Shown: one piece after another, positions 11,201 to 17,854 of the stretch
Layout: the number at the start of each line of letters is the position of its first letter
Numbering within the stretch: the stretch's first letter is position 1
NCBI GenBank assembly: GCA_938036545.1
Contig: CALHQJ010000139.1
Location: 1-49,059, forward strand
Direction: 5' to 3'
DNA from: an uncultured Clostridium sp.
Lineage (GTDB): Bacteria; Bacillota; Clostridia; Lachnospirales; Lachnospiraceae
DNA: 49,059 nt
Notes under the pieces: model-generated
What the model was told of the DNA's origin: nothing
The model's database searches: none
Seen by the model: only the letters and a program-made list of their open reading frames with translations
Position numbers and translations under genes: made by a program

Positions 11201-12355
11201 GGGTCAGAATTAGAGCTGGCTTATGAAGTAGGGCAGGCGCAGAAGTTAGAAAAACAGGAATACAGCGAAGAAAGCTGGAACGTATTTGAAGAAGCGCTGA
11301 CTGACGCAGAGTCGATATTAAACAGCAGTACAGCAGAAGACGGTCAGAGAAAGGAAGCGCTGGAGAACTTAAAAGCGGCCAAATCACAGCTTGTTAAAGA
11401 AGACAAGCCGGTAGATCCAGAGCCAGACAAGCCGGTGGATCCAGACCCAGATAAGCCGGTAGATCCAGACCCAGACAAGCCGGTGGATCCAGACCCGGAT
11501 AAGCCGGTAGATCCAGAGCCAGATAAGCCGGTAGATCCAGAGCCAGATAAGCCGGTAGATCCAGAGCCGGATAAGCCGGTAGATCCAGACCCAGACAAGC
11601 CAGTAACTCCGGATAAACCAGTAACTCCAGATAAGCCAGATTATTCCGGCAGCAGTGATTCTGGCAGCAGTGACTCCGGATATGATGGCGGAAGCCAGAA
11701 AGCAGATGAAATAAGAGTAGATGCAAAGAAAGGTTATGTAAATACAGCTACGGGCATCATCACAGGAAACAAGAGGGGCTATTCTTCCTGGAATTCAGAA
11801 AAACGCATGGATCCGGAGAAGAAAGAAGAGATCCAGGTATGGAAGCTTCAATATGCAGACGGAACCTTTGCTTCCGGTAAGATGAAGACAAGAGAAGATG
11901 GCACTACATATGAACAGGTTAGCTGGGAGCTGATCAATGGATCCTGGTATGCATTTGATGCAAATGGATATGCGCTGGCCGGATTCGTTCAGGATGTGGA
12001 AGCAGGAGAAACGTTCTATGTGGATATTAACAAGGGAATGCTGACAGGATGGCAGAAAATCAATGATCAGTGGTATTATTTCCAGGAGACTTCCGATGGA
12101 AAGAAAGGCCGTATGATACATTCTTCTGCGACAAATGAAATTGCATGGGAGCTGATCAATGGATCCTGGTATGCATTTGGCACAGACGGACACGCTCTCT
12201 CCGGATTCATCAGAGATGTAAAAGCAGGCGAAACCTTCTATGTGGATATCAATAAGGGAATGTTGACTGGAAAACAGGAAATCGATGGAAAATGGTATTA
12301 CTTCCAGGAGACTTCTGACGGAAAGCAGGGACGTATGCTGAAAAATAATGAATGA
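5273..12355 (+). CDS. Giant secreted multidomain GH59-like glycosidase (galactocerebrosidase-related)
   Basis: A 2360-residue exported enzyme. A signal peptide (1-29, ending PAYAVNN) is followed by an acidic Glu/Asp-rich stretch (55-100) between two LSTPSDAE motifs. A sugar-binding-like module (about 188-343, starting VYFIDSG) and a LamG-like domain (345-555) come next. The catalytic region (about 561-1057) resembles GH59 galactocerebrosidase: acid/base E725 in SPGVNEQ, nucleophile E827 in IWNSEA, and PWSGYVNYDGAL with FAVTGWEY matching the family's PWSG...PGW region. C-terminal to it are a lectin-like region (1110-1350), another beta module, a FIVAR helix bundle (1455-1530), an Ig-like domain, a second VYFIDSG module (1620-1785), a second LamG, a second FIVAR, a Pro/Asp repeat (2044-2120) and tandem aromatic wall-binding repeats (2140-2360). 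It probably cleaves beta-galactosyl groups of host or dietary glycans while held at the cell surface. The exact substrate is unknown. Strong terminator downstream. Confidence 0.85.
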   Translation: MWKKKRIASMVLGVSVTLTSVMPAAPAYAVNNRQTQETETGRTSFKRVKNLSTPSDAEFEEELEDEFEEEEFEDEFEEDEFEDEEFDEEEFEDEEIVDKEEILSTPSDAEEMEEQKLEKPGSLKAPTATLSEAEQQTHLAVFTGEIPEVGGVEWDETVTADDFEKPYSTVTIKSVEGETYKVEVVPKDIVYFIDSGAGESTPAYEAVAQIAGNLGNDAADAEWTEERGWGYTGKDKDKGNSDIENKDDTGFYGHNASNNPVSYILPLEAGTYKITSCHKDWWNMDRPMQIKISYGDTVLNAGTLNGSGINEYVFTLDQPEEVRYEINNTGNQGSIISWLAVEEADAEEVDQIPLEDCGRVEARNGAALEADYGDGYMLNVKEGWISGGDSPKDGGGIITDAESLFQAEEFTWYTDFSFNGNHDNTSAFLLGNAENHIRLIPAKNDNSAVLRVASGGTEKDYALKETMKKGAWHSVAVLYSEDDSQGYVELYADGKKVLDNVGIGFKFSAQDAITAGYGITYKTGFMRDGKYDNIVVLNRCADGQEAAEETKARLEEKNSHNPNLTGIVINGADVEKAAENMNGLTFKGFGVLDCNSTNALLLDYKAQHPEKYWEMLEILFGGERPIMQHIKIEMGNDKNTSTGSQACTMRYADEYPDVTRVTGFQLAADAKKINPDVKVSLLYWCAPGWVGSDWNNIYKWLKNTTIAAYREYGYMIDIISPGVNEQKDDPNWIKQFNNWVETDTEGMLSSDDSVSGFRDGEAELFHQIQVLMSDEVGIASCGPQMTSDEELRNAVDIVGYHYNTDDDSAGSFKRLAEEFDKEIWNSEAQATFGSTADRPNNNMVDNADPGTGIGGNGSPLEMANTVIKGFVNSRRTHFVYQPTFGAFYEGTQYNYKDVMAARDPWSGYVNYDGALSIMQHFSKFAVTGWEYDTPDENVVWRAIPSASKSEATGTNPVNGRNGGDNYITLASPDKKDFSVVICNDSGKTKEFSIRPRDLDLAEGMQLKVWETRAAEDGQLYNENYVKHIGNLSAAEDGSYTLTVKPWSIVTVTTLDMEGMEEELSIPAATEDGRYVLDTDETGKTQNTEDTYLYVDDYDYADMGNVMTYEDGQIVESDQSFIESRGGKDGFYPLYTQDTNGTFEVVMDETGNGALEMTGQTGGGWWNGGEPSTTVGDYRWTNYKASVDFDLTSTSEHLLLGVRQRGAAGGGDNKVSMSAYNIGVNSSGEWIFRRYGTEIARGEAEITDPSSCNVAIRAAEDTITAYVDGQEVYTYTDENPQLEGRVMLGVGMPGASWKRGRFDNLKVETIPGYTPYFTMVHDNLHMNAWDGENAGEQTLVYEGSWSHVNQKGSQYSQRSLSSTSQAGATVSYTFAGTGFALIGQNSSNGVVDVSVDGELLYQNVPTIQTSSHQPYLVIHGLKDGEHTVTVKLVSGKLDVDSIAYISASETVSSQIDTSSLQEAIKRGEELKQEDYDADSWNEYQEALRSGGRWTTELVNEILADPVSYGADQETINEITSYYETLQDKLLKKDAPIEIISPEKIPAILAVPVGSTLEDIVGKELPATVAVKNQDGTTNDAAEISWKLSGNTNTAYGSITATGTVVGGKNLSVTVAVETVPDNLVYFIDSGTDDTSIYSAYQKVSSELKNEAPDKIFADGSWGRNDTCAVKSNTNVLDKTDTGLYNDKEPIVYKLPLEAGIYTLTAGFTEWWGYGRDMSQTITYTLADGTEKTVNGDSVSFGERGKATGTVSFILPEDTVVTYTVAKTKSQSPVISWLAVASVDADAEASWTPVFRSNEDNQWDGLITKGTVVNREDPEQGEVIHMNAAGTTYIQLDPEAVNITGYENMTMSFDLKSETADGNFFTVAIGQNDQKYLFLRTRENETYTTITKGSWGAEQGASAQVNTLNKWVHIDIVVTPEQLVTYMDGVPVSTVDKTILMADLGTDPIIYLGKSFYSGDKYFAGAFDNIEIYNRARSGSELELAYEVGQAQKLEKQEYSEESWNVFEEALTDAESILNSSTAEDGQRKEALENLKAAKSQLVKEDKPVDPEPDKPVDPDPDKPVDPDPDKPVDPDPDKPVDPEPDKPVDPEPDKPVDPEPDKPVDPDPDKPVTPDKPVTPDKPDYSGSSDSGSSDSGYDGGSQKADEIRVDAKKGYVNTATGIITGNKRGYSSWNSEKRMDPEKKEEIQVWKLQYADGTFASGKMKTREDGTTYEQVSWELINGSWYAFDANGYALAGFVQDVEAGETFYVDINKGMLTGWQKINDQWYYFQETSDGKKGRMIHSSATNEIAWELINGSWYAFGTDGHALSGFIRDVKAGETFYVDINKGMLTGKQEIDGKWYYFQETSDGKQGRMLKNNE
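11402..11629 (+). repeat. In-gene 24-bp tandem repeat (DKPVDPxP linker)
   Basis: Eight direct copies of a 24-bp unit encode DKPVDPEP or DKPVDPDP (11402-11593), followed by two 18-bp copies encoding DKPVTP. This is an extended Pro/Asp linker that spaces the catalytic part from the C-terminal wall-binding repeats. Copies differ by a few bases, mainly GAG/GAC and silent third positions. Such arrays are prone to length change by slippage. Confidence 0.93.
11924..12345 (+). repeat. Duplicated 222-bp wall-binding unit
   Basis: The C-terminus carries two copies of a 74-residue unit, each beginning WELINGSWYAF and continuing through ETFYVDINKGMLTG and WYYFQETSDGK. The DNA period is 222 bp and long stretches are nearly identical. 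The pattern of Gly and aromatic residues is that of choline-binding/glucan-binding cell-wall repeats. Confidence 0.8.
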
Positions 12356-12421
12356 AACACGGCGCTGCCGTAGGGAGAAAATGCTGCGGTCAACGCTGAT
12401 GTGAAAAAGCCGTTGCTTGTT

Positions 12422-12459
12422 AGAGCAGATCGTACATAATGTATGATCTGCTCTTTTTT
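12422..12459 (+). terminator. Rho-independent terminator of the glycosidase gene
   Basis: AGAGCAGATCGTACAT (12422-12437) pairs with ATGTATGATCTGCTCT (12439-12454) apart from one G-T pair, and is followed by TTTTTT. It lies 66 bases after the stop codon and excludes an ATG at 12439 as the start of the next gene. Confidence 0.9.
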
Positions 12460-12474
12460 GCGCAGGAGATTTCA

Positions 12475-14094
12475 ATGGAAAAGCAAGGAGAAAAGGACAT
12501 GACTGTAAATGAATGGAAGAAAAAAGTAAAATCAGGAAAATATACCTTTCCAGAATGGGCTGTCAGGGTATACGTATTGATTCTGGCTGTCATATTTCCA
12601 TTTTATGAAAGCAATCAGTACTTTTCCCTGTTGTCGGACAGAACGAAATTTTTTCAGTACAGTACAAATCTGCTTGTTCTGATCCTGCTTGCTTTTTTTC
12701 TTATGCAGATAAAAAAACAACGGACGGATTTGCGGGAACATATTAGACGAAGAGCGGGAGAAAATAAAACTGTATGTATTTTTTTAGGAATGCTTGTACT
12801 TTCGTTTGCTTTATCAACGCTATGTTCTGAGTGGAGAAAACAGGCATGGACAGGAGATGCAGGCAGATATCAGGGACTTTATATGTGGCTTCTGTATGCA
12901 GCTGCGTTTTTCAGTATTTTGCTGTATTATAAACCTGGAAAAACCGACTTTGTCTTATTTTTACTGACTGGAATAGCGGTTAGTTCCTGGGGGATTTTTG
13001 ATTATCTTGGGTATGACTGGTTTGGCTGGCACAGACGGGTAAAACTGGGACAGAGGGCAATCTTTATGTCCTCCATTGGAAATATTAATACATTTACGGC
13101 CATGGCAGGACTTTATTTTTCTACAGCAGGCGGATATTTTATTTTAAAAAAAGAAAAATTCCGATATATTGATGCTGTCTGCATAGCGGCTTTTATTGCT
13201 TCCGGCACCGCAATGTTTGTGGGAAATTCCGATAATGCTGCTGTTGGAGTGCTGGCATTCTTTCTGTTTCTGCCATTTATCGCATTTCGCAGAAAAGAAA
13301 GCGCTGGCAGATATTTTCTGTTAGCAGCCCTGTTTTGCTGTATCTTTATAATTGTATATCAAATTAATATAGTTTCTGACAGCCCCTATATTGATCCCCG
13401 GGGAGGAATTCTGTTAAGACTTTGTTCCGGAAAGGCTTTAAGGTATTATGCTGCTGCTTCCGCTTTGCTTGCCTTTGTTTCATTTGGCATTTCCAGGTAT
13501 AAAAAAAGATGGAATAAAAAAATTGTATTGTCAGGATATGGAATCTTGTCTGCTGCCGGATTCCTGTGCTTTTTCCTGATGCTTTATGATGCCAATTTCG
13601 GAGAAAATCCAGATAAATATGGTGTTTTAAGCCGCTTTTTGGTATTTGGAGATCAATGGGGAACAGCGAGGGGGATGATTTGGAGGCTGGCATGGGAATC
13701 GTTCGAAAAATTTCCGTTTTGGCAGAAAATGATTGGAGCAGGGCCGGAAACCTTTGGACTTTTAATGGAACAAAACTGTTATGAGGAAATGGTTTCCATC
13801 TCTGGCCAGTTTTACGACTCTCCCCATAACGAATTGATCCAATATGTGGTATGTACGGGAATATTTGGAGCCGTCAGTTACTATGGATGCCTGCTGCTTT
13901 GCTGTATAAAAGGCTTTAAAGGGAAGCCGGTACAGATGGCTTCTGCTGTGGGAATTGTGGTTTATACTGAGATTTCCCTGGTAAACATTTCGGTACCGAT
14001 TACACAGCCCTTTGTCATACTGCTGGCGGGATTCTGCACTTCGGAGTCTCAGACCGCACAGTCGCAGAGGATTGCCGGAAAACAGTTGAAATAG
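12475..14094 (+). CDS. O-antigen ligase/polymerase-like membrane protein
   Basis: A 539-residue integral membrane protein with about twelve hydrophobic segments and large loops. Near the C-terminus DSPHNELIQYVVCTGIFGAV matches the H-N-x-x-(L/I)-x pattern of the Wzy/WaaL O-antigen ligase family, where a periplasmic loop acts on lipid-linked glycans. In Gram-positive species such proteins are thought to polymerise or attach surface polysaccharide or to glycosylate surface proteins; the substrate cannot be read from sequence. Two starts are possible: ATG 12475 (AGGAG six bases upstream, chosen) and ATG 12499 (AAGGAG eight bases upstream). The longer frame from 12439 overlaps a terminator and is rejected. 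No other polysaccharide genes lie alongside. Its 3' end contains the pgi promoter. Confidence 0.75.
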   Translation: MEKQGEKDMTVNEWKKKVKSGKYTFPEWAVRVYVLILAVIFPFYESNQYFSLLSDRTKFFQYSTNLLVLILLAFFLMQIKKQRTDLREHIRRRAGENKTVCIFLGMLVLSFALSTLCSEWRKQAWTGDAGRYQGLYMWLLYAAAFFSILLYYKPGKTDFVLFLLTGIAVSSWGIFDYLGYDWFGWHRRVKLGQRAIFMSSIGNINTFTAMAGLYFSTAGGYFILKKEKFRYIDAVCIAAFIASGTAMFVGNSDNAAVGVLAFFLFLPFIAFRRKESAGRYFLLAALFCCIFIIVYQINIVSDSPYIDPRGGILLRLCSGKALRYYAAASALLAFVSFGISRYKKRWNKKIVLSGYGILSAAGFLCFFLMLYDANFGENPDKYGVLSRFLVFGDQWGTARGMIWRLAWESFEKFPFWQKMIGAGPETFGLLMEQNCYEEMVSISGQFYDSPHNELIQYVVCTGIFGAVSYYGCLLLCCIKGFKGKPVQMASAVGIVVYTEISLVNISVPITQPFVILLAGFCTSESQTAQSQRIAGKQLK

Positions 14095-14114
14095 AGACTG
14101 AATAATAGTATAAT
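14086..14114 (+). promoter_or_regulatory. Sigma-A promoter of pgi
   Basis: TTGAAA (14086-14091), a 17-base spacer and TATAAT (14109-14114). The -35 box overlaps the last codons of the preceding gene. The pgi start is 40 bases further on. Confidence 0.85.
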
Positions 14115-14154
14115 AACCATAGTTTTTAACGATATTACAGAAAAGGAGTTTACC

Positions 14155-15735
14155 ATGATAACCTGGAAAAATTTAGACACTCTTACATCCTTTCAGGAAC
14201 TGGCAGATGTAGAAAAAGTCGACCTGAAAGCCGTTATGTCAGGTGAAAGCGGAGCAGAGCGTGTAAAGAATTACACTGTTCCAATGGCTGCCGGACTGGC
14301 TTACAACTATGCGGCAAAGAAGGTAGATGCCAAGGTGCTGGAAGCATTGGCAAAGCTGGCTGACGAGGCTCAGTTAATTGAAAAATATGAGACTCTTTAT
14401 AACGGCGCAGTTGTAAATACCGGTGAGAAGCGTCTGGTGCTTCATCAGCTTACCAGAGGACAGCTGGGAAATCCGGTAGAGGCAGACGGCACAGACAAGC
14501 GTACATTTTATGTAGAACAGCAGAACAAGATTGCAGATTTTGCCAATAAGGTACATAATGGCCAGATTACCAATGCAGCAGGCGAGAAGTTTACAACCGT
14601 TGTTCAGATTGGAATCGGCGGCAGTGATTTAGGTCCCCGCGCTATGTATCTGGCTCTGGAAAACTGGGCAAAGAAAAATGGAACGTTTAAGATGGAAGCA
14701 AAATTCATCAGCAACGTAGATCCGGATGATGCGGCAGCAGTATTAAATTCCATTGATGTCGCTCATTCTATTTTTGTTCTGGTATCCAAATCCGGAACCA
14801 CCCTTGAGACCCTGACCAATGAATCTTTTGTAAAGGACGCACTGAAAAATGCAGGATTGGATGCTTCTAAGCATATGATTGCAGTTACCAGCGAAACTTC
14901 TCCGCTGGCTAAGAGCAGCGACTATCTGGCAGCATTCTTTATGGATGATTATATTGGAGGACGTTTCTCTTCTACTTCAGCAGTAGGCGGAGCCGTATTG
15001 TCTCTGGCATTTGGTCCGGAAGTATTTGCACAGTTCTTAGAGGGTGCAGCAGAAGAGGACAAACTGTCCATGAACAAAGATTTAATGCAGAATCCGGAAA
15101 TGCTGGATGCGCTGATTGGTGTTTACGAGCGCAATGTATTAGGTTATCCGGCAACGGCTGTACTTCCATATTCTCAGGCATTGAGCCGCTTCCCGGCTCA
15201 TCTGCAGCAGTTGGATATGGAGTCCAACGGTAAGTCTGTCAACCGTTTTGGCGAACCGGTTGATTATCCTACCGGCCCGATTATTTTCGGAGAGCCTGGA
15301 ACTAATGGCCAGCACTCCTTCTATCAGCTTCTGCACCAGGGAACCGACATTGTTCCGCTGCAGTTTGTAGGATTTAAAAACAGCCAGATTGGCACTGACG
15401 TTGAGATTCAGGGCAGCACAAGCCAGCAGAAGCTGTGTGCAAACGTAGCGGCTCAGATTGTAGCATTTGCCTGCGGCAAGGAAGACGAGGATCGCAACAA
15501 GAACTTTGAAGGCGGACGTCCATCCAGCATTATTACAGGCGAGCAGTTAGACCCAAAATCTTTAGGAGCATTATTGGCTCATTTTGAGAATAAGATTATG
15601 TTCCAGGGATTTGTCTGGAATGTAAACAGCTTTGACCAGGAAGGCGTACAGCTGGGCAAGGTACTTGCAAAACGGGTTCTTGCCCATGAGACAGACGGAG
15701 CATTAAAAGAGTACAGCGATTTGCTGAATATTTAA
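14155..15735 (+). CDS. pgi: Glucose-6-phosphate isomerase
   Basis: Interconverts glucose 6-phosphate and fructose 6-phosphate in glycolysis and gluconeogenesis, in the cytosol. The 526-residue protein has the phosphate-binding stretch IGIGGSDLGPR, the SIS-domain motif VSKSGTTLETLTN and the family signature GEPGTNGQHSFYQLLHQG with the catalytic histidine. C-terminal QLGKVLAKRVL is also typical. Length is within the usual range. AAAGGAG lies eight bases before ATG 14155, and a near-consensus promoter lies just upstream, so it is probably transcribed alone and strongly. The codon choice is that of a highly expressed gene. Confidence 0.97.
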   Translation: MITWKNLDTLTSFQELADVEKVDLKAVMSGESGAERVKNYTVPMAAGLAYNYAAKKVDAKVLEALAKLADEAQLIEKYETLYNGAVVNTGEKRLVLHQLTRGQLGNPVEADGTDKRTFYVEQQNKIADFANKVHNGQITNAAGEKFTTVVQIGIGGSDLGPRAMYLALENWAKKNGTFKMEAKFISNVDPDDAAAVLNSIDVAHSIFVLVSKSGTTLETLTNESFVKDALKNAGLDASKHMIAVTSETSPLAKSSDYLAAFFMDDYIGGRFSSTSAVGGAVLSLAFGPEVFAQFLEGAAEEDKLSMNKDLMQNPEMLDALIGVYERNVLGYPATAVLPYSQALSRFPAHLQQLDMESNGKSVNRFGEPVDYPTGPIIFGEPGTNGQHSFYQLLHQGTDIVPLQFVGFKNSQIGTDVEIQGSTSQQKLCANVAAQIVAFACGKEDEDRNKNFEGGRPSSIITGEQLDPKSLGALLAHFENKIMFQGFVWNVNSFDQEGVQLGKVLAKRVLAHETDGALKEYSDLLNI

Positions 15736-15775
15736 TAGGAAAGATATGAACAAACGATAAAATTTTCTTCAAGGC

Positions 15776-15804
15776 TTGATTTTCTTTGATGAAAGATACA
15801 TAAT
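15776..15804 (+). promoter_or_regulatory. Promoter of the HD-domain gene
   Basis: TTGATT (15776-15781), 17-base spacer, CATAAT (15799-15804), 35 bases ahead of the start codon. Confidence 0.65.
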
Positions 15805-15838
15805 AAAATTATCTTATGAAGAAAGAGAGTGATAGCCG

Positions 15839-16339
15839 ATGGAGATTTTAGTGTCAGAGGAGATTTCGCAGGATTATCTTGCAGAGGTACAGTCAATTTT
15901 GGCTGATCAGGAATTTCTTTCTCTGAGTCAGTATGTTCATCATAAGTGGACAAATCGCCTAATGCACAGTATTAATGTTTCGTATTTGTCCTGGAAGATT
16001 GCCAGAAAGCTGGGCTGTGATGAAAAAGCGGCTGCAAGAGCTGGATTACTTCATGATTTTTGCCCTTATGATTTTAATAAGAAGACCCCGACAGGAGAGC
16101 ATCAGGCTTTCTTTCATCCAAAGGCAGCAGTGGTAAACAGCCAGCAGAGATTTGATCTCAGCCAGCGGGAGGTAAATGCAATCCTGACTCATATGTTTCC
16201 GTTGGGCCCTGTGCCGACTAACAAAGAGGCGTGGATTATTACATTGGCAGATAAGATTTGTGCAACCATGGAATTGTGTCATGTGGCCATTGCACTGGCC
16301 AGACGCAATCGGGTTGTGATTGTGCCGGTTTCTGCATAG
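15839..16339 (+). CDS. HD-domain phosphohydrolase-like protein
   Basis: A 166-residue cytosolic protein with a single HD domain. Metal-binding elements are visible in order: RLMHSINVS (first histidine), AGLLHDFC (the HD pair), a later histidine in AILTHMFPLG, and ITLADKICA (distal aspartate). HD proteins hydrolyse phosphate esters, often of nucleotides. This family is close to small HDIG-type proteins of unknown substrate. It has its own promoter and is followed by a terminator, so it is probably monocistronic. The ribosome site (AAAGAGAG) is weak. The C-terminus after LARRNRV is short and hydrophobic. Confidence 0.8.
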   Translation: MEILVSEEISQDYLAEVQSILADQEFLSLSQYVHHKWTNRLMHSINVSYLSWKIARKLGCDEKAAARAGLLHDFCPYDFNKKTPTGEHQAFFHPKAAVVNSQQRFDLSQREVNAILTHMFPLGPVPTNKEAWIITLADKICATMELCHVAIALARRNRVVIVPVSA

Positions 16340-16370
16340 CAGAAGCAATTTAGGCAGTCAGACAGAAGAA

Positions 16371-16405
16371 AACGGTTCATGGGAGTTTCTCATGGACCGT
16401 TTTTT
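16371..16405 (+). terminator. Terminator of the HD gene
   Basis: AACGGTTCATG (16371-16381) pairs with CATGGACCGTT (one G-T pair) and is followed by TTTTT. Confidence 0.8.
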
Positions 16406-16427
16406 AAGTGCTATAATGAAAAAACGA

Positions 16428-16457
16428 TTGACAGAACCCCAGGAATCAGGATAATAA
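16428..16457 (+). promoter_or_regulatory. Promoter of the NifX-FKBP fusion gene
   Basis: A consensus TTGACA (16428-16433) is followed after 18 bases by TAATAA (16452-16457), 48 bases before the start codon. Confidence 0.6.
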
Positions 16458-16505
16458 TAAAGAGTGGCGTTAAGCCTTAGAAAATATGGAAGACGAGGGA
16501 TATAA

Positions 16506-17354
16506 ATGAAGATTGCAGTAACTTATGACAACGGAAATGTATTTCAGCATTTTGGAAAGACCGAATTTTTTAAGATATATCAGGTGGAAAACAACCAGGT
16601 AGTTTCTAGTGAAGTAATTAGTTCCAATGGCAGCGGCCATGGGGCGTTAGCTGGCATTCTGGCCGGGCAGGACGTAGACCTGCTGATTTGCGGAGGCATT
16701 GGAGGCGGCGCTCAGGCAGCTCTTGCAGAAGCAGGAGTAGAGCTGTGCTCTGGCGCTCAGGGGAATGCGGATGAGGCAGTTAGCGCCTATTTATCTGGCG
16801 AACTGGTATCTACCGGCGCAAACTGTGATCACCACCACGAGGAAGGCCACGATTGCGGCCACCATGAAGACGGCCATTCCTGCGGAGGCCACTGCGGCGG
16901 TTCCTGCAGTTCCCGTCCTGCATTAAGCGGACGGAATGTAGGAAAGACTTGCCGGACTCATTACAGGGGAACATTTAATGATGGAACTCAGTTTGATTCT
17001 TCTTATGATCGGGGAGAACCGTTGGAATTTATCTGCGGCGCAGGCCAGATGATCCGTGGATTTGACGCAGCAGTAGCAGATATGGAAGTAGGACAGGTTG
17101 TAGACGTTCATCTGATGCCGGAAGAGGCTTATGGAATGGCAGATCCCAATGCTGTATTTGCAGTGGAAATTGCACAGCTTCCAGGTTCCGAAAATCTGGA
17201 GGTGGGGCAGCAGGTATATCTGACCAATCAGTATGGCCAGCCATTCCCGGTAAAGGTAACAGAAAAAGATGAGGATACCATTACCTTTGACGCAAACCAC
17301 GAAATGGCAGGGAAAGAATTAAACTTCCGCATTGAGCTAGTAGAAGTCAGATAA
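16506..17354 (+). CDS. NifX/NafY-like domain fused to an FKBP-type (SlyD-like) prolyl isomerase
   Basis: A 282-residue protein with two parts. Residues 1-105 resemble the dinitrogenase iron-molybdenum cofactor family (NifX/NafY/NifB C-terminal): MKIAVTYDNGNVFQHFGKT, then DLLICGGIGGGAQAAL. Residues 108-136 are a metal-binding-looking linker of clustered His and Cys (HHHEEGHDCGHH then CGGHCGGSC). Residues 143-282 are FKBP-type: FNDGTQFDSSYDRGEPLEF, GAGQMIRGFDAAVADM and the SlyD-like insert (EAYGMADPNAVFAVEI, VTEKDEDTITFDANH). FKBP/SlyD proteins catalyse prolyl isomerisation and act as chaperones; SlyD uses a His-rich tail for nickel. No nitrogenase genes are nearby, so the first domain more likely handles a small metal cluster. 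GAGGG lies ahead of ATG 16506. Confidence 0.85.
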   Translation: MKIAVTYDNGNVFQHFGKTEFFKIYQVENNQVVSSEVISSNGSGHGALAGILAGQDVDLLICGGIGGGAQAALAEAGVELCSGAQGNADEAVSAYLSGELVSTGANCDHHHEEGHDCGHHEDGHSCGGHCGGSCSSRPALSGRNVGKTCRTHYRGTFNDGTQFDSSYDRGEPLEFICGAGQMIRGFDAAVADMEVGQVVDVHLMPEEAYGMADPNAVFAVEIAQLPGSENLEVGQQVYLTNQYGQPFPVKVTEKDEDTITFDANHEMAGKELNFRIELVEVR

Positions 17355-17364
17355 ATAGAAACTT

Positions 17365-17778
17365 CAGCAGGCCTTTTGCTGGCGGTGTGCATCGTTGCGG
17401 CAGTGCTGGGGACTTCCGTAAACGGAAGGACTTCTTATATCAGCGTGGGAAGAGGAATGGGATAGCGGGACAGAGACAGCCAAAATGCTGCCGAACTTTT
17501 CCGGAGATTATATTTTAACTTATTTATCATCAGCCTATGGAGTATTAGCAGCAATTTTGATATGCTGCATATTAGCGGTATTGATTATATTCGTTTTCAG
17601 CACAATGCTGAGGCAGAAAAACCAGTTAGGCATGGTAATGGGAGTCGGAGGCTATATCGTGGTCTGTTACGGGCTGATAGGCATTGTGCTAAGCATATAC
17701 CGGTATAAAAATATTTATCCGAGAAATATGAAGATTCCAGGCTCCCGTATCAGGATGGTAATCGTAAAAGATAGGTAA
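17365..17778 (+). pseudogene. FtsW/RodA/SpoVE-family remnant
   Basis: The first part reads GLLLAVCIVAAVLGTS then VNGRTSYISVG, resembling the FtsW/RodA segment that leads to the conserved NGxxRWI/xxG loop. A frame change follows, and the second frame gives GTETAKMLPNFSGDYILTYL, then a hydrophobic helix and MLRQKNQLGMVMGVGGYIVV, like the late helices of SEDS glycosyltransferases. About half the protein between these parts is missing, as are the N-terminus and the end. The second frame alone would encode 97 residues from ATG 17485 without a ribosome site. I infer a decayed SEDS-family gene; a small unknown membrane protein is the alternative. Confidence 0.5.
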
Positions 17779-17800
17779 GGATAGAAAAAGACTTAATTAG

Positions 17801-17832
17801 AAAACAAGAAAGGGGCGGATTATGGCCGCCCC
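17801..17832 (-). terminator. Terminator of the choloylglycine hydrolase gene
   Basis: On the minus strand GGGGCGG-loop-CCGCCCC (17812-17818 with 17826-17832) is followed by TTTCTTGTTTT, 22 bases after the hydrolase stop codon. Confidence 0.75.
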
Positions 17833-17854
17833 ATTAAACTTATAGTATCCGCTT

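Noticed and set aside
11402..11593. Regular 24-bp repeats that could look like a CRISPR array
   Set aside because: There are no spacers: copies are contiguous, in frame, and encode a Pro/Asp linker within the glycosidase.
11344..11726. Minus-strand open frames with Gly-Ser-Thr-Leu and Tyr-Pro-Leu repeats
   Set aside because: They are antisense shadows of the 24-bp coding repeat, with no ribosome site or promoter.
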